DNA of 64,000 nt from Roseitranquillus sp963776845. Lineage in GTDB: Bacteria; Pseudomonadota; Alphaproteobacteria; Rhodobacterales; Rhodobacteraceae. This document shows, one piece after another, positions 24,501 through 32,083 of the stretch. Position 1 is the first letter of the stretch, and every line of letters begins with the position of its first letter. The notes below the pieces were generated by a model, which was not told the origin of the DNA, made no database searches, and saw only the letters and a program-made list of their open reading frames with translations. Made by a program: the position numbers and the translations under genes. Where the stretch lies: contig CAVZOJ010000002.1 of assembly GCA_963776845.1 (NCBI GenBank), positions 1,054,001 to 1,118,000 on the forward strand, read 5' to 3'.

Positions 24501-26318
24501 ATGAACCCTCCCGTCTTCGATGCCGAGGCGAAATCGGCCGCGGCCCGCGACCTCGGCGACCTGCCCGCCTGGGATCTCACCGACCTCTACGCCTCCGAGG
24601 ATGCGCCGGAACTCTCCCGCGACCTCGCCTGGCTCGCCACCGCCGGCAGCGACTTCGCGGCGAAGTACGAGGGCAAGCTCGCCGACCTCGACGCCGACGG
24701 CATGCTCGCCTGCGTCAGGAGCTACGAGGAGATCGACCGCGTCGCCGGCCGCGTGATGTCCTTCGCCGGCCTCCGCCACTACCAGAACACCACAGACCCC
24801 GACCGCGCCAAGTTCCTGACCGACTGCCACGACAAGATCACCACCGCGACGACGCCGCTGGTGTTCTTCTCGCTCGAGGTCAACCGCATCGACGACGACC
24901 GGCTCGAACGCTGGTTCGCCGAGAGCGAGGGGCTGGCCCGCTACCGCCCGGTCTTCGACCGCCTGCGCGCGCTCAAGCCCTACCAGCTCTCCGACGAGCT
25001 CGAACGCTTCCTGCACGACCAGTCCGTGGTCGGCGCCGCCGCCTGGAACAGCCTCTTCGACGAAACCCTAGCGGCGCTGGAGTTCGAGGTCGACGGCGAG
25101 GTCATGGGCCTCGAATCCACCCTCAACCTGCTGACCGAGCAGGACCGTAGCCGCCGCGAGGCCGCCGCCCGCTCCGTCGCCGGCGTCCTGTCGAACCGGA
25201 TCAAGACCTTCTCCCGCGTCCACAACACGCTGATCAAGGACAAGGAGATCTCCGACCGCTGGCGCAAGCTGCCGACCCCACAGATGTCGCGCCACCTCGC
25301 CAACCACGTCGAGCCCGAGGTGGTCGAGGCGCTGCGCAACGCCGTCGTCGCCGCCTACCCCAAGCTCTCGCACCGCTACTACGAGCTCAAGCGGCGCTGG
25401 CTCGGCCTCGACCGGATGCAGGTCTGGGACCGCAACGCCCCCCTGCCGATGGAGGAGACGCGGATCATCGGCTGGGACGACGCCCGGCGGACGGTGATGG
25501 ACGCCTACGCCAAGTTCAGCCCGCAAATGGCTGATCTTGCGGAACCTTTCTTCGGCTCGGGCTGGATCGACGCGGCCGTCACGCCGGGCAAGTCGCCAGG
25601 CGCCTTCGCGCATCCGACCACGACCGACGTGCATCCCTACATCATGCTGAACTACCTGGGGAAACCGCGCGACGTCATGACCCTCGCGCACGAGCTCGGC
25701 CACGGCGTGCACCAGCGCCTCGCCGCGCCGCAGGGCGAGCTTCTCGCGCAGACCCCGCTGACGCTGGCCGAGACCGCGTCGGTCTTCGGCGAGATGCTGA
25801 CCTTCCAGGACCTGCTCGCCGCCGCCCGCGACGACAAGGAAAAGAAGGTGCTCCTCGCCGGCAAGGTCGAGGACATGATCAACACCGTCGTCCGCCAGAT
25901 CGCGTTCTACGACTTCGAGTGCAAGCTGCACGAGGCGCGTCGCGGCGGCGAGCTGACGCCCGACGCCATCGGCGCCCTGTGGATGAGCGTCCAGGGCGAG
26001 AGCCTCGGCCCCGCCTTCGACTTCATGGAGGGCTACGAGAGCTTCTGGGCCTACATCCCGCACTTCGTGCACTCGCCGTTCTACGTCTACGCCTACGCCT
26101 TCGGCGACGGCCTCGTGAACGCGCTCTACGCCGTCTACCGCGACGGCGAGCCGGGGTTTCAGGAGCGCTACTTCGACATGCTGAAGGCCGGCGGCTCCAA
26201 GCACCATTCCGAGCTTCTCGCCCCCTTCGGCCTCGACGCCTCCGACCCCGCCTTCTGGGACAAGGGCCTGGACATGATCTCGGGCCTCATCGACGAGCTC
26301 GAGGCGATGGAGGACTGA
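24501..26318 (+). CDS. pepF: M3-family oligoendopeptidase F
   Basis: A 605-aa cytosolic zinc peptidase that degrades oligopeptides. The active-site motif HELGH is at 397-401 (LAHELGHGVHQRL), with the downstream Glu in LAETASVFGEMLTF. The N-terminal oligopeptidase F domain (LGDLPAWDLTDLYASEDAPE) and the C-terminal YVYAYAFGDGLVNALYAVY stretch are also typical of PepF. ATG 24501 has AGGAG eight bases ahead and follows the DUF1194 gene by about 77 bp. Confidence 0.93.
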   Translation: MNPPVFDAEAKSAAARDLGDLPAWDLTDLYASEDAPELSRDLAWLATAGSDFAAKYEGKLADLDADGMLACVRSYEEIDRVAGRVMSFAGLRHYQNTTDPDRAKFLTDCHDKITTATTPLVFFSLEVNRIDDDRLERWFAESEGLARYRPVFDRLRALKPYQLSDELERFLHDQSVVGAAAWNSLFDETLAALEFEVDGEVMGLESTLNLLTEQDRSRREAAARSVAGVLSNRIKTFSRVHNTLIKDKEISDRWRKLPTPQMSRHLANHVEPEVVEALRNAVVAAYPKLSHRYYELKRRWLGLDRMQVWDRNAPLPMEETRIIGWDDARRTVMDAYAKFSPQMADLAEPFFGSGWIDAAVTPGKSPGAFAHPTTTDVHPYIMLNYLGKPRDVMTLAHELGHGVHQRLAAPQGELLAQTPLTLAETASVFGEMLTFQDLLAAARDDKEKKVLLAGKVEDMINTVVRQIAFYDFECKLHEARRGGELTPDAIGALWMSVQGESLGPAFDFMEGYESFWAYIPHFVHSPFYVYAYAFGDGLVNALYAVYRDGEPGFQERYFDMLKAGGSKHHSELLAPFGLDASDPAFWDKGLDMISGLIDELEAMED

Positions 26319-26588
26319 CGTCCACGCCGCCGCCCGGTCTAACGGAGGGCCCCATGCGCTGCACGGCCCGACCGGGCCGGCGATTGCCAAACGCAGCGCT
26401 AGCCGAGGCGGTGCTTGCCCGCAGGATGGCGCTGCAGCCCATGAACGGCGCACTGCATCGCCGCCAAGCCCCGGCCCCACTCGGACCGAACGCGCAGGCG
26501 ACAGCGCCGGCCCGCCGGTATGGCCAGGTTCTCGCCCGGCGCCATCGTCTTGGCTCCGGGCGAGTGAGTACGTGCTAGGCCGAACCCC
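26319..26588. other. 270-bp stretch without a convincing gene
   Basis: Open frames here have no family signal or ribosome-binding site. The stretch lies between the converging pepF and monooxygenase-like genes. No hairpin with a T tract was noticed. Confidence 0.5.
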
Positions 26589-26885
26589 TCAGGCCGGTTC
26601 AGGCGCCCATTCCGCCAGCACCTCGTAGGCGCCGGGGACGGGCGGCTCTTCCAGCAGGCTCGCGAAGTTCGCCCAGATCTCCTTCACGCGGGCCGCGTTG
26701 CCGTCCGACGCCTCCTTGCTCGAGACCAGCGACACGACATAGCCGCCGCCGGTCTCGTCCATGGCGCAGACGAAGTGCTGCATCCCGTCGAGGCCCATGA
26801 TCTGGCCTTTCAGCCCCTCCATGATCCTCACCGCCTCGTCGCGGCTTCCCTGCTTCATCTTGAACGGCGTGATGCGGGCAAACAT
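26589..26885 (-). CDS. Small ABM/EthD-like dimeric alpha-beta barrel protein
   Basis: A 98-aa protein that starts MFARITPFKMKQGSRDEAVR and contains MQHFVCAMDETGGGYVVSLV, the pattern of antibiotic-biosynthesis-monooxygenase-like dimeric ferredoxin-fold proteins. Catalytic residues are not conserved enough to predict a reaction. ATG 26885 follows AAAGGG; the open frame continues upstream to 27344 but with no family match. Stands alone. Confidence 0.65.
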   Translation of the reverse strand: MFARITPFKMKQGSRDEAVRIMEGLKGQIMGLDGMQHFVCAMDETGGGYVVSLVSSKEASDGNAARVKEIWANFASLLEEPPVPGAYEVLAEWAPEPA

Positions 26886-27256
26886 GGTTTGCACCCTTTC
26901 TGGATAACGCCGGGCTCCCTGTCCGGCGGAGCATCGTAGCACGGGTCGGGCGACTTGACCCGCCGCGCTGCGGCATGGCGCGACGGGAGCCGCGCGAGGG
27001 CCTGCCCGTGGGGTGGCGCGGCCTGACCCTTGGGCGGGTGCGCTTGATGGTGCGGCAATCCTCCATCGGCCGAGGTCGTCGCGAGGGTGAAGAGCGCCAG
27101 CCCGCCGGTGCGGAGGGACCGTCGCGCCGGTGGCGCGACGAAAGCCCGATGAACGGCAGGCGCTCGCCCGGCGCCTTCGGCTTGATTGCCGGGCGGGCTG
27201 GCGCTCTGTCCGCCGGAAGCCTTCGGGAGAATGCAACTGACGCCTCGCAAGATGAG
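26886..27256. other. 371-bp region without a supported gene
   Basis: Only shadow frames of high Arg/Pro/Ala content occur. It holds the promoter of the 26885 gene and the 3' side of the SieB-like gene. The base composition switches from high-GC at the left to clearly lower GC near 27257, which marks one edge of the SieB-like insert. Confidence 0.5.
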
Positions 27257-27829
27257 CTACGGTCTTCCTACCGCCCAAGGTGGCGGTGCGCCTTTCTGGA
27301 ATTCCGAGGGAAACGCGTCCCGATGCTCCTCCAATACGTCCCACAGATGGTCCCGAATGTGGAACGGAACGGAAAGCGGATGTACTGCCTGCCCTCCCTG
27401 TCCAGCAGGTACGACAATACCCCGGGCATACAGAGTGTTTGCTCGATCGCCTGTCTCGCTGGCCACAAAAGTCTTCTGTTTATGCAGCAGAAGGTAACCA
27501 AGGATGGCCTTTTCGCGGTCAGTCATGAACGGAATGTAATCACGCAAAGCATGCTGCTCACGCAGCTTGGCGGCTTCAGATGCCTTGTGACGACGACGAC
27601 GCCCGAGCGCTTCCGCACTCTTCTTCGCGCCATGCTCGATCAAGCCAAAGAACGCCATGAATCCCGTCGCCAGAAACGCTAAGGGAACGCCGTAAGTCGC
27701 CCAGGGACTGTTGATTGGCGGCAACCACTCAAGCCGCAGCATCAACCAAAATGCAGCGAGCGCGACGGATATGCCGCCTAGTTGCCAGCTACTAGCCTTT
27801 AGGATCTCTAGCCAGCGCGGATCCGGCAT
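27257..27829 (-). CDS. SieB-like (superinfection exclusion B) membrane protein
   Basis: A 190-aa protein. Two membrane helices (SWQLGGISVALAAFWLMLRL; TYGVPLAFLATGFMAFFGLI) are followed by a basic linker (KKSAEALGRRRRHKASEAAK) and a cytosolic C-terminal part (MTDREKAILGYLLLHKQKTF, then GIVVPAGQGG). This order and the start MPDPRWLEILK resemble the SieB family, named for phage lambda/P22 superinfection exclusion, in which an infecting phage is aborted. The coding DNA is noticeably less GC-rich than its neighbours and has no operon partners, both signs of transfer. Function as phage defence is inferred from the family only. Confidence 0.6.
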   Translation of the reverse strand: MPDPRWLEILKASSWQLGGISVALAAFWLMLRLEWLPPINSPWATYGVPLAFLATGFMAFFGLIEHGAKKSAEALGRRRRHKASEAAKLREQHALRDYIPFMTDREKAILGYLLLHKQKTFVASETGDRANTLYARGIVVPAGQGGQAVHPLSVPFHIRDHLWDVLEEHRDAFPSEFQKGAPPPWAVGRP

Positions 27830-27973
27830 AAGCGTTCTAGCTCAACTCTTAGCGCACAAGCCTTGCATCGTCCTGTGATGGTGAACGAAACGGCGAGTCG
27901 CGGCCAGCACTGCGGCACTTCCTTGGTAGGAAAAATGGTTGCGACTTGACCTCCGTCTGTTGAGACATGTGCT

Positions 27974-28414
27974 TCATCTCGATCCCCATCCTCCCCCACC
28001 AAGCGTCAGCATCTCGAACGCATCCCCCGCCGCCAGCTCCGACTCCGAGTTCCCCGGAACCACCTCGCGGCTCCCGTCCGCGCGCAGCACCGCGTTTTCG
28101 CCGCAAGCGCCCGGAGCGCCGCCGTGGGCGCCGGGGGGTGGGATCTGGCGGTGGGAGCTCAGCGTCGTGACGGTGACGGGGGCGAGGAAGCGGACGATGC
28201 GGTGGACGCCGTTGCCGCCGTGGTACTCGCCGGCGCCGCCGGAGCCGGAGCGGAGGGCCATGCGTTCGACGCGGACGGGGAAGCGGGTCTCGAGGACCTC
28301 GGGGTCGCTCATGCGCGTGTTGGTCATGTGGGAGTGGACGCCCGACGCGCCGTGCCAGCCCGGGCCGGCGCCGCCGGCTTCAGTCTCGTCGTTCTGGAAG
28401 CGGTCGTTGCCCAC
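27974..28414 (-). pseudogene. C-terminal stump of hydantoinase B/5-oxoprolinase
   Basis: About 146 codons match the end of HyuB/5-oxoprolinase B: NDRFQNDETEAGG, GASGVHSHMTNTRMSDPEVL, ETRFPVRVERMALRSGSGGA, GEYHGGNGVHRIVRFLAPV, LSSHRQIPPPGAHGG and the terminal LTLGGGGWG. A complete HyuB needs over 500 residues. The similarity stops at about 28414, beside the end of the DksA/TraR-like gene, so the 5' three-quarters has been lost by deletion. The remaining frame is open but lacks a start with a ribosome-binding site. It is a relic. Confidence 0.8.
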
Positions 28415-28448
28415 TGCGCGGCGAAAGCACCAACCGCCGCACGCTAGG

Positions 28449-28718
28449 TCACTTCAGCTGGCTGTCCTTCGAGCCGCGGCGGTTGATGCCGCCGCGCATC
28501 ACCGGGCGGGCGTCGCGTTCGTCCTGGCAGTCGACGCACAGCTTCACGCCGGGAAGCGCCGAGCGCCGCGCCTCCGGGATCGGTTCGTCGCATTCCGCGC
28601 AGTGCGTCAGGCTCTCGCCCTGCGGCCGGTGCCGCGCCTGCATCCGCTTCAGCTCGTCCTCGATCGAGGCCTCGATCTGGTCGTTCACCGCGCCGTCGCG
28701 CGCCCATCCGCCGGCCAT
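28449..28718 (-). CDS. DksA/TraR-type C4 zinc-finger protein
   Basis: An 89-aa protein. An N-terminal helix (NDQIEASIEDELKRMQAR) precedes a C4 zinc finger (CAECDEPIPEARR, then CVDCQDERDA). Small DksA/TraR relatives enter the RNA polymerase secondary channel; members this short may or may not do so. ATG 28718 follows GCAGGAGGG. It lies 156 bp downstream of rpoH on the same strand, and the gap holds two matched palindromes, so it has its own controlled promoter. Confidence 0.85.
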   Translation of the reverse strand: MAGGWARDGAVNDQIEASIEDELKRMQARHRPQGESLTHCAECDEPIPEARRSALPGVKLCVDCQDERDARPVMRGGINRRGSKDSQLK

Positions 28719-28806
28719 GCGCCCTCCTGCGATTGCCGCTGCAATCTGCTGTCGTCCGGCGGGCGGGGCAACATCCGCCGCCGGCCGGAACATCTGCGAA
28801 CATACA

Positions 28807-28854
28807 TGTACGTTTCTGTACAAATGGGGGTCCGCAGATGTACGAAAACGTACA
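28807..28854. promoter_or_regulatory. Two tandem TGTAC-N6-GTACA palindromes
   Basis: Site 1 (28807-28822) is TGTACGTTTCTGTACA and site 2 (28839-28854) is TGTACGAAAACGTACA. Both have the same 5-bp arms and 6-bp spacer. Their centres are 32 bp apart, close to three helical turns, so two dimers would bind the same DNA face. They lie 90-140 bp upstream of the DksA/TraR-like start and just after rpoH. Confidence 0.75.
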
Positions 28855-28873
28855 AGTCGGCCCCCCGGGCGCC

Positions 28874-29770
28874 TCACGCTGTCTCGAGCATGCCCTTCTG
28901 GCGCGCGAGGTCCTGCATCTTCTTCTGCAGCTTCTCGAACGCGCGGACCTCGATCTGGCGGATCCGCTCGCGGCTGACATTGTAGACGCCGGACAGCTCC
29001 TCCAGCGTAACCGGCTGATCCTGCAGCCTTCTTTGTGTCAGGATGTCCTGCTCCCGCGGGTTCAGGACCTCCATCGCCTCGGCCATCAGCGCCTTGCGGA
29101 CCTGCAGCTCGTCGCTCTCCTCGAACGCCGTCGCTTGGTCGGCATCCTCGTCCTCCAACCAATCCTGCCACTGCGTCGACCCCTCGCCCTCCTGCCCGAT
29201 CTGAGCGTTGAGCGACGCGTCGCCACCCGACAGGCGGCGATTCATGCTGATCACCTCCTGTTCGGTCACGCCGAGGTCGGTGGCGATTTGCTTGACGTTG
29301 TTGGGTCTTAGGTCGCCTTCTTCAAGTGCGCCCAGCTTAGCCTTCGCCTTGCGGAGGTTGAAGAAGAGCTTCTTCTGCGCCGACGTCGTGCCAAGCTTGA
29401 CGAGGCTCCACGACCTCAGGATGTATTCCTGGATCGAGGCGCGGATCCACCACATCGCATAGGTCGCGAGCCGGAACCCCTTCTCGGGATCGAACCGCTT
29501 GACCGCCTGCATCAGGCCGACGTTGGCCTCGGATATGACCTCAGCCTGAGGCAGGCCGTAACCTCTGTATCCCATTGCGATTTTTGCCGCGAGGCGAAGG
29601 TGCGACGTGACCAGCTTGTGGGCGGCCTCGGTGTCCTGGTCCTCGGTCCAACGCTTCGCCAGCATGTACTCTTCCTCAGGCTCCAGCATCGGAAACTTGC
29701 GGATTTCCTGAAGGTAGCGGTTCAGCCCCTGCTCGGGCGAAGGCGCTGGTAGATTGGCGTAGGTGCTCAT
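28874..29770 (-). CDS. rpoH: RNA polymerase sigma-32 factor RpoH
   Basis: A 298-aa heat-shock sigma factor. Region 2 (LVTSHLRLAAKIAMGYRGYG; FRLATYAMWWIRASIQEYIL) contacts core polymerase and the -10 element. The RpoH box is around AQKKLFFNLRKAK, the site for chaperone and protease control in the family. Region 4 (VTLEELSGVYNVSRERIRQI) binds the -35 element. Alphaproteobacteria often have two RpoH copies, and which one this is cannot be told. A promoter with an embedded palindrome lies just upstream. Confidence 0.96.
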   Translation of the reverse strand: MSTYANLPAPSPEQGLNRYLQEIRKFPMLEPEEEYMLAKRWTEDQDTEAAHKLVTSHLRLAAKIAMGYRGYGLPQAEVISEANVGLMQAVKRFDPEKGFRLATYAMWWIRASIQEYILRSWSLVKLGTTSAQKKLFFNLRKAKAKLGALEEGDLRPNNVKQIATDLGVTEQEVISMNRRLSGGDASLNAQIGQEGEGSTQWQDWLEDEDADQATAFEESDELQVRKALMAEAMEVLNPREQDILTQRRLQDQPVTLEELSGVYNVSRERIRQIEVRAFEKLQKKMQDLARQKGMLETA

Positions 29771-29795
29771 GCGTACTCCCCGTCTTGGGAGGGTT

Positions 29796-29824
29796 AGATA
29801 AGTGAACTGATCAGTTCAGTTCAA
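29796..29824 (-). promoter_or_regulatory. rpoH promoter with operator in the spacer
   Basis: On the minus strand TTGAAC (29824-29819) and TTATCT (29801-29796) are separated by exactly 17 bp. The 16-bp perfect palindrome TGAACTGATCAGTTCA (29803-29818) fills that spacer, where a bound repressor would block polymerase. The -35 also reads CTTGAA, as in sigma-32 promoters, so heat-shock self-activation is possible. Confidence 0.7.
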
Positions 29825-29826
29825 GC

Positions 29827-29853
29827 CTTTCGTTGTCCTAACGTGAACGAAAG
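29827..29853. promoter_or_regulatory. Inverted repeat upstream of the rpoH -35
   Basis: CTTTCGTT (29827-29834) and AACGAAAG (29846-29853) form a perfect 8-bp inverted repeat with an 11-bp spacer directly upstream of the -35. It may be an activator site or a weak rluD transcript end; no T tract follows. Confidence 0.45.
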
Positions 29854-29900
29854 CTGACGCTTGCACCAGTCTCGTGCGTCGAATTCACCCTATCGTGCAG

Positions 29901-30899
29901 TCATCGTGACAAGGCGGAGAGAAGTTCCGCCATGTCTTCGGGAAGCGGCGCATTGAAGCGGAGTTCCCGGCCGTCCGGATGCACGAAGCCAAGCGTCGCG
30001 GCATGTAGCGCCTGTCGGGAGAACGCGTTCGCTGCGCCGGCACCAGGCGCCTGGGCCGGCATTCTGCGACGTCCGCCGTAGACCGGATCGCCAATGAGAG
30101 GATGGCCGAGATGCGCCATGTGAACGCGAATCTGGTGCGTCCTCCCCGTCTCGAGCCGACACTCCAGAAAGGCCGCCGCCTCGAAGCGCTCCACAATCCT
30201 CACGTGCGTCACCGCGTGGCGGCCGCGCGCGTTGACGGCCTGTCGCTGGCGGTCGGTCGCATGACGGGCAAGCCCGGTGCCGATGCGCAGGTTGCCGGAT
30301 CTTGCTGTGACGCCCGGTAGACCGAGAAGTCTTGGAGCGGAAGCATCGGGAACACCCTGGCACAGCGCCAGATAGCTACGCTCGGCAGTGTGTGCGGCGA
30401 ACTGCGCCGCGAGCGCGTGGTGCGCCCGATCTGTCCGAGCGACGACGAGCAGGCCCGACGTGTCCTTGTCGATCCGATGGACGATGCCCGGTCTCGCGAC
30501 TCCGCCCACCGAGGAAAGTTCGCCGGCATACAAGTGGAGGAGCGCGTTGACCAAGGTGCCGGCGGGGCTGCCGGGTGCGGGGTGCACGACCATGCCCGCC
30601 GGCTTGTCGACGACGATGACGTCCTCATCCTCGTACATGATGGTCAGCGGAATGTCGTCCGCCGCGAGGTCCGGGCTCGCCGCCAGCGGCAGCGCGACCT
30701 CGTAGGTGGCGCCGGGCCTCGGCCGCGCCGTCGCCTCGCGCACGATGGTCCCGTCAAGGCTGACAGCCCCGTCCGCGATCAGCCGAGCGATCCGTGAACG
30801 GCTGAGATGCGCGTCCGCTGGCACGTCGCGCGCCAATGCCTTATCGAGCCGCGATGGCGGATCGGCGGCGATGACGACCCGGATCAAGGAGGGTGGCAT
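29901..30899 (-). CDS. rluD: RluA-family 23S rRNA pseudouridine synthase (RluD-type)
   Basis: A 332-aa enzyme. The S4 RNA-binding domain is at about 10-80 (SRLDKALARDVPADAHLSRS), and the catalytic domain holds the Asp motif GIVHRIDKDTSGLLVVA. Further marks are DVIVVDKPAGMVVHP and GRTHQIRVHMAHLGHPLIGD. RluD modifies helix 69 of 23S rRNA. The ATG at 30899 overlaps the start codon of the opposite-strand DUF6476 gene (CATG). No ribosome-binding site is seen for it, so TTG 30887 is an alternative start. Confidence 0.93.
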   Translation of the reverse strand: MPPSLIRVVIAADPPSRLDKALARDVPADAHLSRSRIARLIADGAVSLDGTIVREATARPRPGATYEVALPLAASPDLAADDIPLTIMYEDEDVIVVDKPAGMVVHPAPGSPAGTLVNALLHLYAGELSSVGGVARPGIVHRIDKDTSGLLVVARTDRAHHALAAQFAAHTAERSYLALCQGVPDASAPRLLGLPGVTARSGNLRIGTGLARHATDRQRQAVNARGRHAVTHVRIVERFEAAAFLECRLETGRTHQIRVHMAHLGHPLIGDPVYGGRRRMPAQAPGAGAANAFSRQALHAATLGFVHPDGRELRFNAPLPEDMAELLSALSR

Positions 30900-31188
30900 G
30901 GACGGAACCCCGGACGAGCGACGGCTGCGGTGGCTGGCGCGGCTGGTGACCGTTCTCACCGCGGTGATGATCGGCGGCGTCGTAGCCATCGTCGCGCTGC
31001 TTGTCACGCGGCTCGGCCAGCAGTCGGCGCTGCCGCTTCCGGAAGAGATTGCACTTCCCGATGGCGCGCGCGCCGTGTCCGTGACGGTTGGCCCCGACTG
31101 GTATCTCGTTGGATCGGAAGACGGTCGCCTGCTCGCGTACGACAGAGACACCGGAGCGCTGATCCGCGAGATACTCATCCGCGACTAG
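30898..31188 (+). CDS. Small single-pass membrane protein, DUF6476-like
   Basis: A 96-aa protein with one membrane helix (LVTVLTAVMIGGVVAIVALL) and a short outer domain that reads ALPLPEEIALPDGARAVSVT and DWYLVGSEDGRLLAYDRDTG, like a single beta-propeller blade. The pattern matches small Rhodobacteraceae proteins next to rluD. The start is fixed by a strong AAGGAGGG site. It shares its start-codon bases with rluD on the other strand. Function unknown. Confidence 0.75.
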   Translation: MDGTPDERRLRWLARLVTVLTAVMIGGVVAIVALLVTRLGQQSALPLPEEIALPDGARAVSVTVGPDWYLVGSEDGRLLAYDRDTGALIREILIRD

Positions 31189-31212
31189 GGCTAGAAGCGG
31201 CACAAATGTTCA

Positions 31213-31289
31213 TGGTACCGCCTCCCGGGCTCGAACCGGGGACCTCTGGATCCACAATCCAGCGCTCTAACCAACTGAGCTAAGGCGGC
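31213..31289 (-). tRNA. tRNA-His (GTG)
   Basis: A 77-base cloverleaf: acceptor GCCGCCT/AGGCGGT, D arm GCTC/GAGC, anticodon stem CTGGA/TCCAG around loop TTGTGGA with anticodon GTG (31255-31253), and T arm CCCGG/CCGGG with TTCGAGC. CCA is encoded. Discriminator 73 is A, the first pair is G1-U72 and the base before G1 is T, so there is no templated G-1. This is the variant tRNA-His known from many alphaproteobacteria. Confidence 0.97.
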
Positions 31290-31339
31290 ACGCGCGCGAT
31301 GATCTACCGAGACCGGCAGAACGATGCAAGCGTGGGAAG

Positions 31340-31825
31340 TCACAGTTCCCGCGTCCAGGTCTGCTCAACGAGATCCCGCCCGAACGAGCGCACCGGACCC
31401 GATGCGACACAGGAAAATCCGTTCGCGGCGTAGAGCCGGCATGCAGCTCGATGGCTTTCGTGCGTCCAGAGCGTCATCCTTCGATAACCCGCGTCGCGGG
31501 CAAAGCCGAGGCAGGTCTCGAGCAGACGACGGCCAAGTCCCCTTCCACGCGCCTCGGGTTCGAGAAGAAAAAGCCGCAGCTTTGCGGTCTCGTCATCCAG
31601 CCGGACGCAAAAGACACAGCCGAGCCGCCTGTCGCTCTCTGCGATCCAGGCGCGTTCCCGCACCGGAGCATGAACCTCAAAGAAGCCCGCAACGATATCG
31701 GCGACCAACGCCTCGAAGCTCTCGTCGAAGCCCTCGTCACGAGCGTATAGAAGGGCATGGCGCTCGATGATCCACTGCGCGTCACACGCGGCCGCATGGC
31801 GGACGGCAACGTCCGCCGCCGTCAT
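31340..31825 (-). CDS. GNAT-family N-acetyltransferase
   Basis: A 161-aa enzyme. The acetyl-CoA motif is LLEPEARGRGLGRRLLETC, followed by LWTHESHRAACRLYAANGFS. The sequence resembles the GNAT half of MarR-GNAT fusions, but no MarR domain is present. The acceptor substrate is unknown. Divergent from the 71-aa gene, 36 bp apart; its 3' end is 50 bp from the tRNA-His gene. Confidence 0.88.
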   Translation of the reverse strand: MTAADVAVRHAAACDAQWIIERHALLYARDEGFDESFEALVADIVAGFFEVHAPVRERAWIAESDRRLGCVFCVRLDDETAKLRLFLLEPEARGRGLGRRLLETCLGFARDAGYRRMTLWTHESHRAACRLYAANGFSCVASGPVRSFGRDLVEQTWTREL

Positions 31826-31861
31826 CGCAGCGACACGGCGCCGTTTTGAGAAGGGACTGCA

Positions 31862-32077
31862 ATGGGCATCGATACCGAACGCGACATCTCCGCCGACCTG
31901 CAGATCGGGCCGACGAGCGAAGGCATGGTGCGCCTGTTCGTCGAGGCGGGCGAAATAGAAATCCCACTCGACTTCGCGCCGGACGAAGCCGACGAAATCG
32001 CGGAAGAAATCAAGGCCTCGGCCGCGCGGGCGCGCCGCATGGGCAAGAAATCGGACGGCGAGGCGCGTCGGAAGTGA
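31862..32077 (+). CDS. Small acidic DUF6324-like protein
   Basis: A 71-aa protein, MGIDTERDISADLQIGPTSE, then FVEAGEIEIPLDFAPDEADE and a basic tail. The pattern is that of a small conserved Rhodobacteraceae family without known role. ATG 31862 follows GAAGGG by six bases. Converges with mmcB, 6 bp apart. Confidence 0.7.
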   Translation: MGIDTERDISADLQIGPTSEGMVRLFVEAGEIEIPLDFAPDEADEIAEEIKASAARARRMGKKSDGEARRK

Positions 32078-32083
32078 TACATC

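Noticed and set aside
23586..26318. Apparent 910-aa fusion of a VWA-like protein and oligoendopeptidase
   Set aside because: The middle part is out of frame for DUF1194; the fusion is a product of the one-base frameshift and PepF has its own start and ribosome-binding site.
26354..26578. 75-codon frame after pepF
   Set aside because: No ribosome-binding site, no family match, composition like other shadow frames.
28807..28854. PpsR/CrtJ-type photosynthesis operator
   Set aside because: Spacing is TGT-N10-ACA, not TGT-N12-ACA, and no photosynthesis genes are in the window.
29803..29818. LexA site of the GAAC-N4-GTTC (Bacillus) type at rpoH
   Set aside because: The spacer is 6 bp and alphaproteobacterial LexA uses GTTC-N7-GTTC direct repeats.
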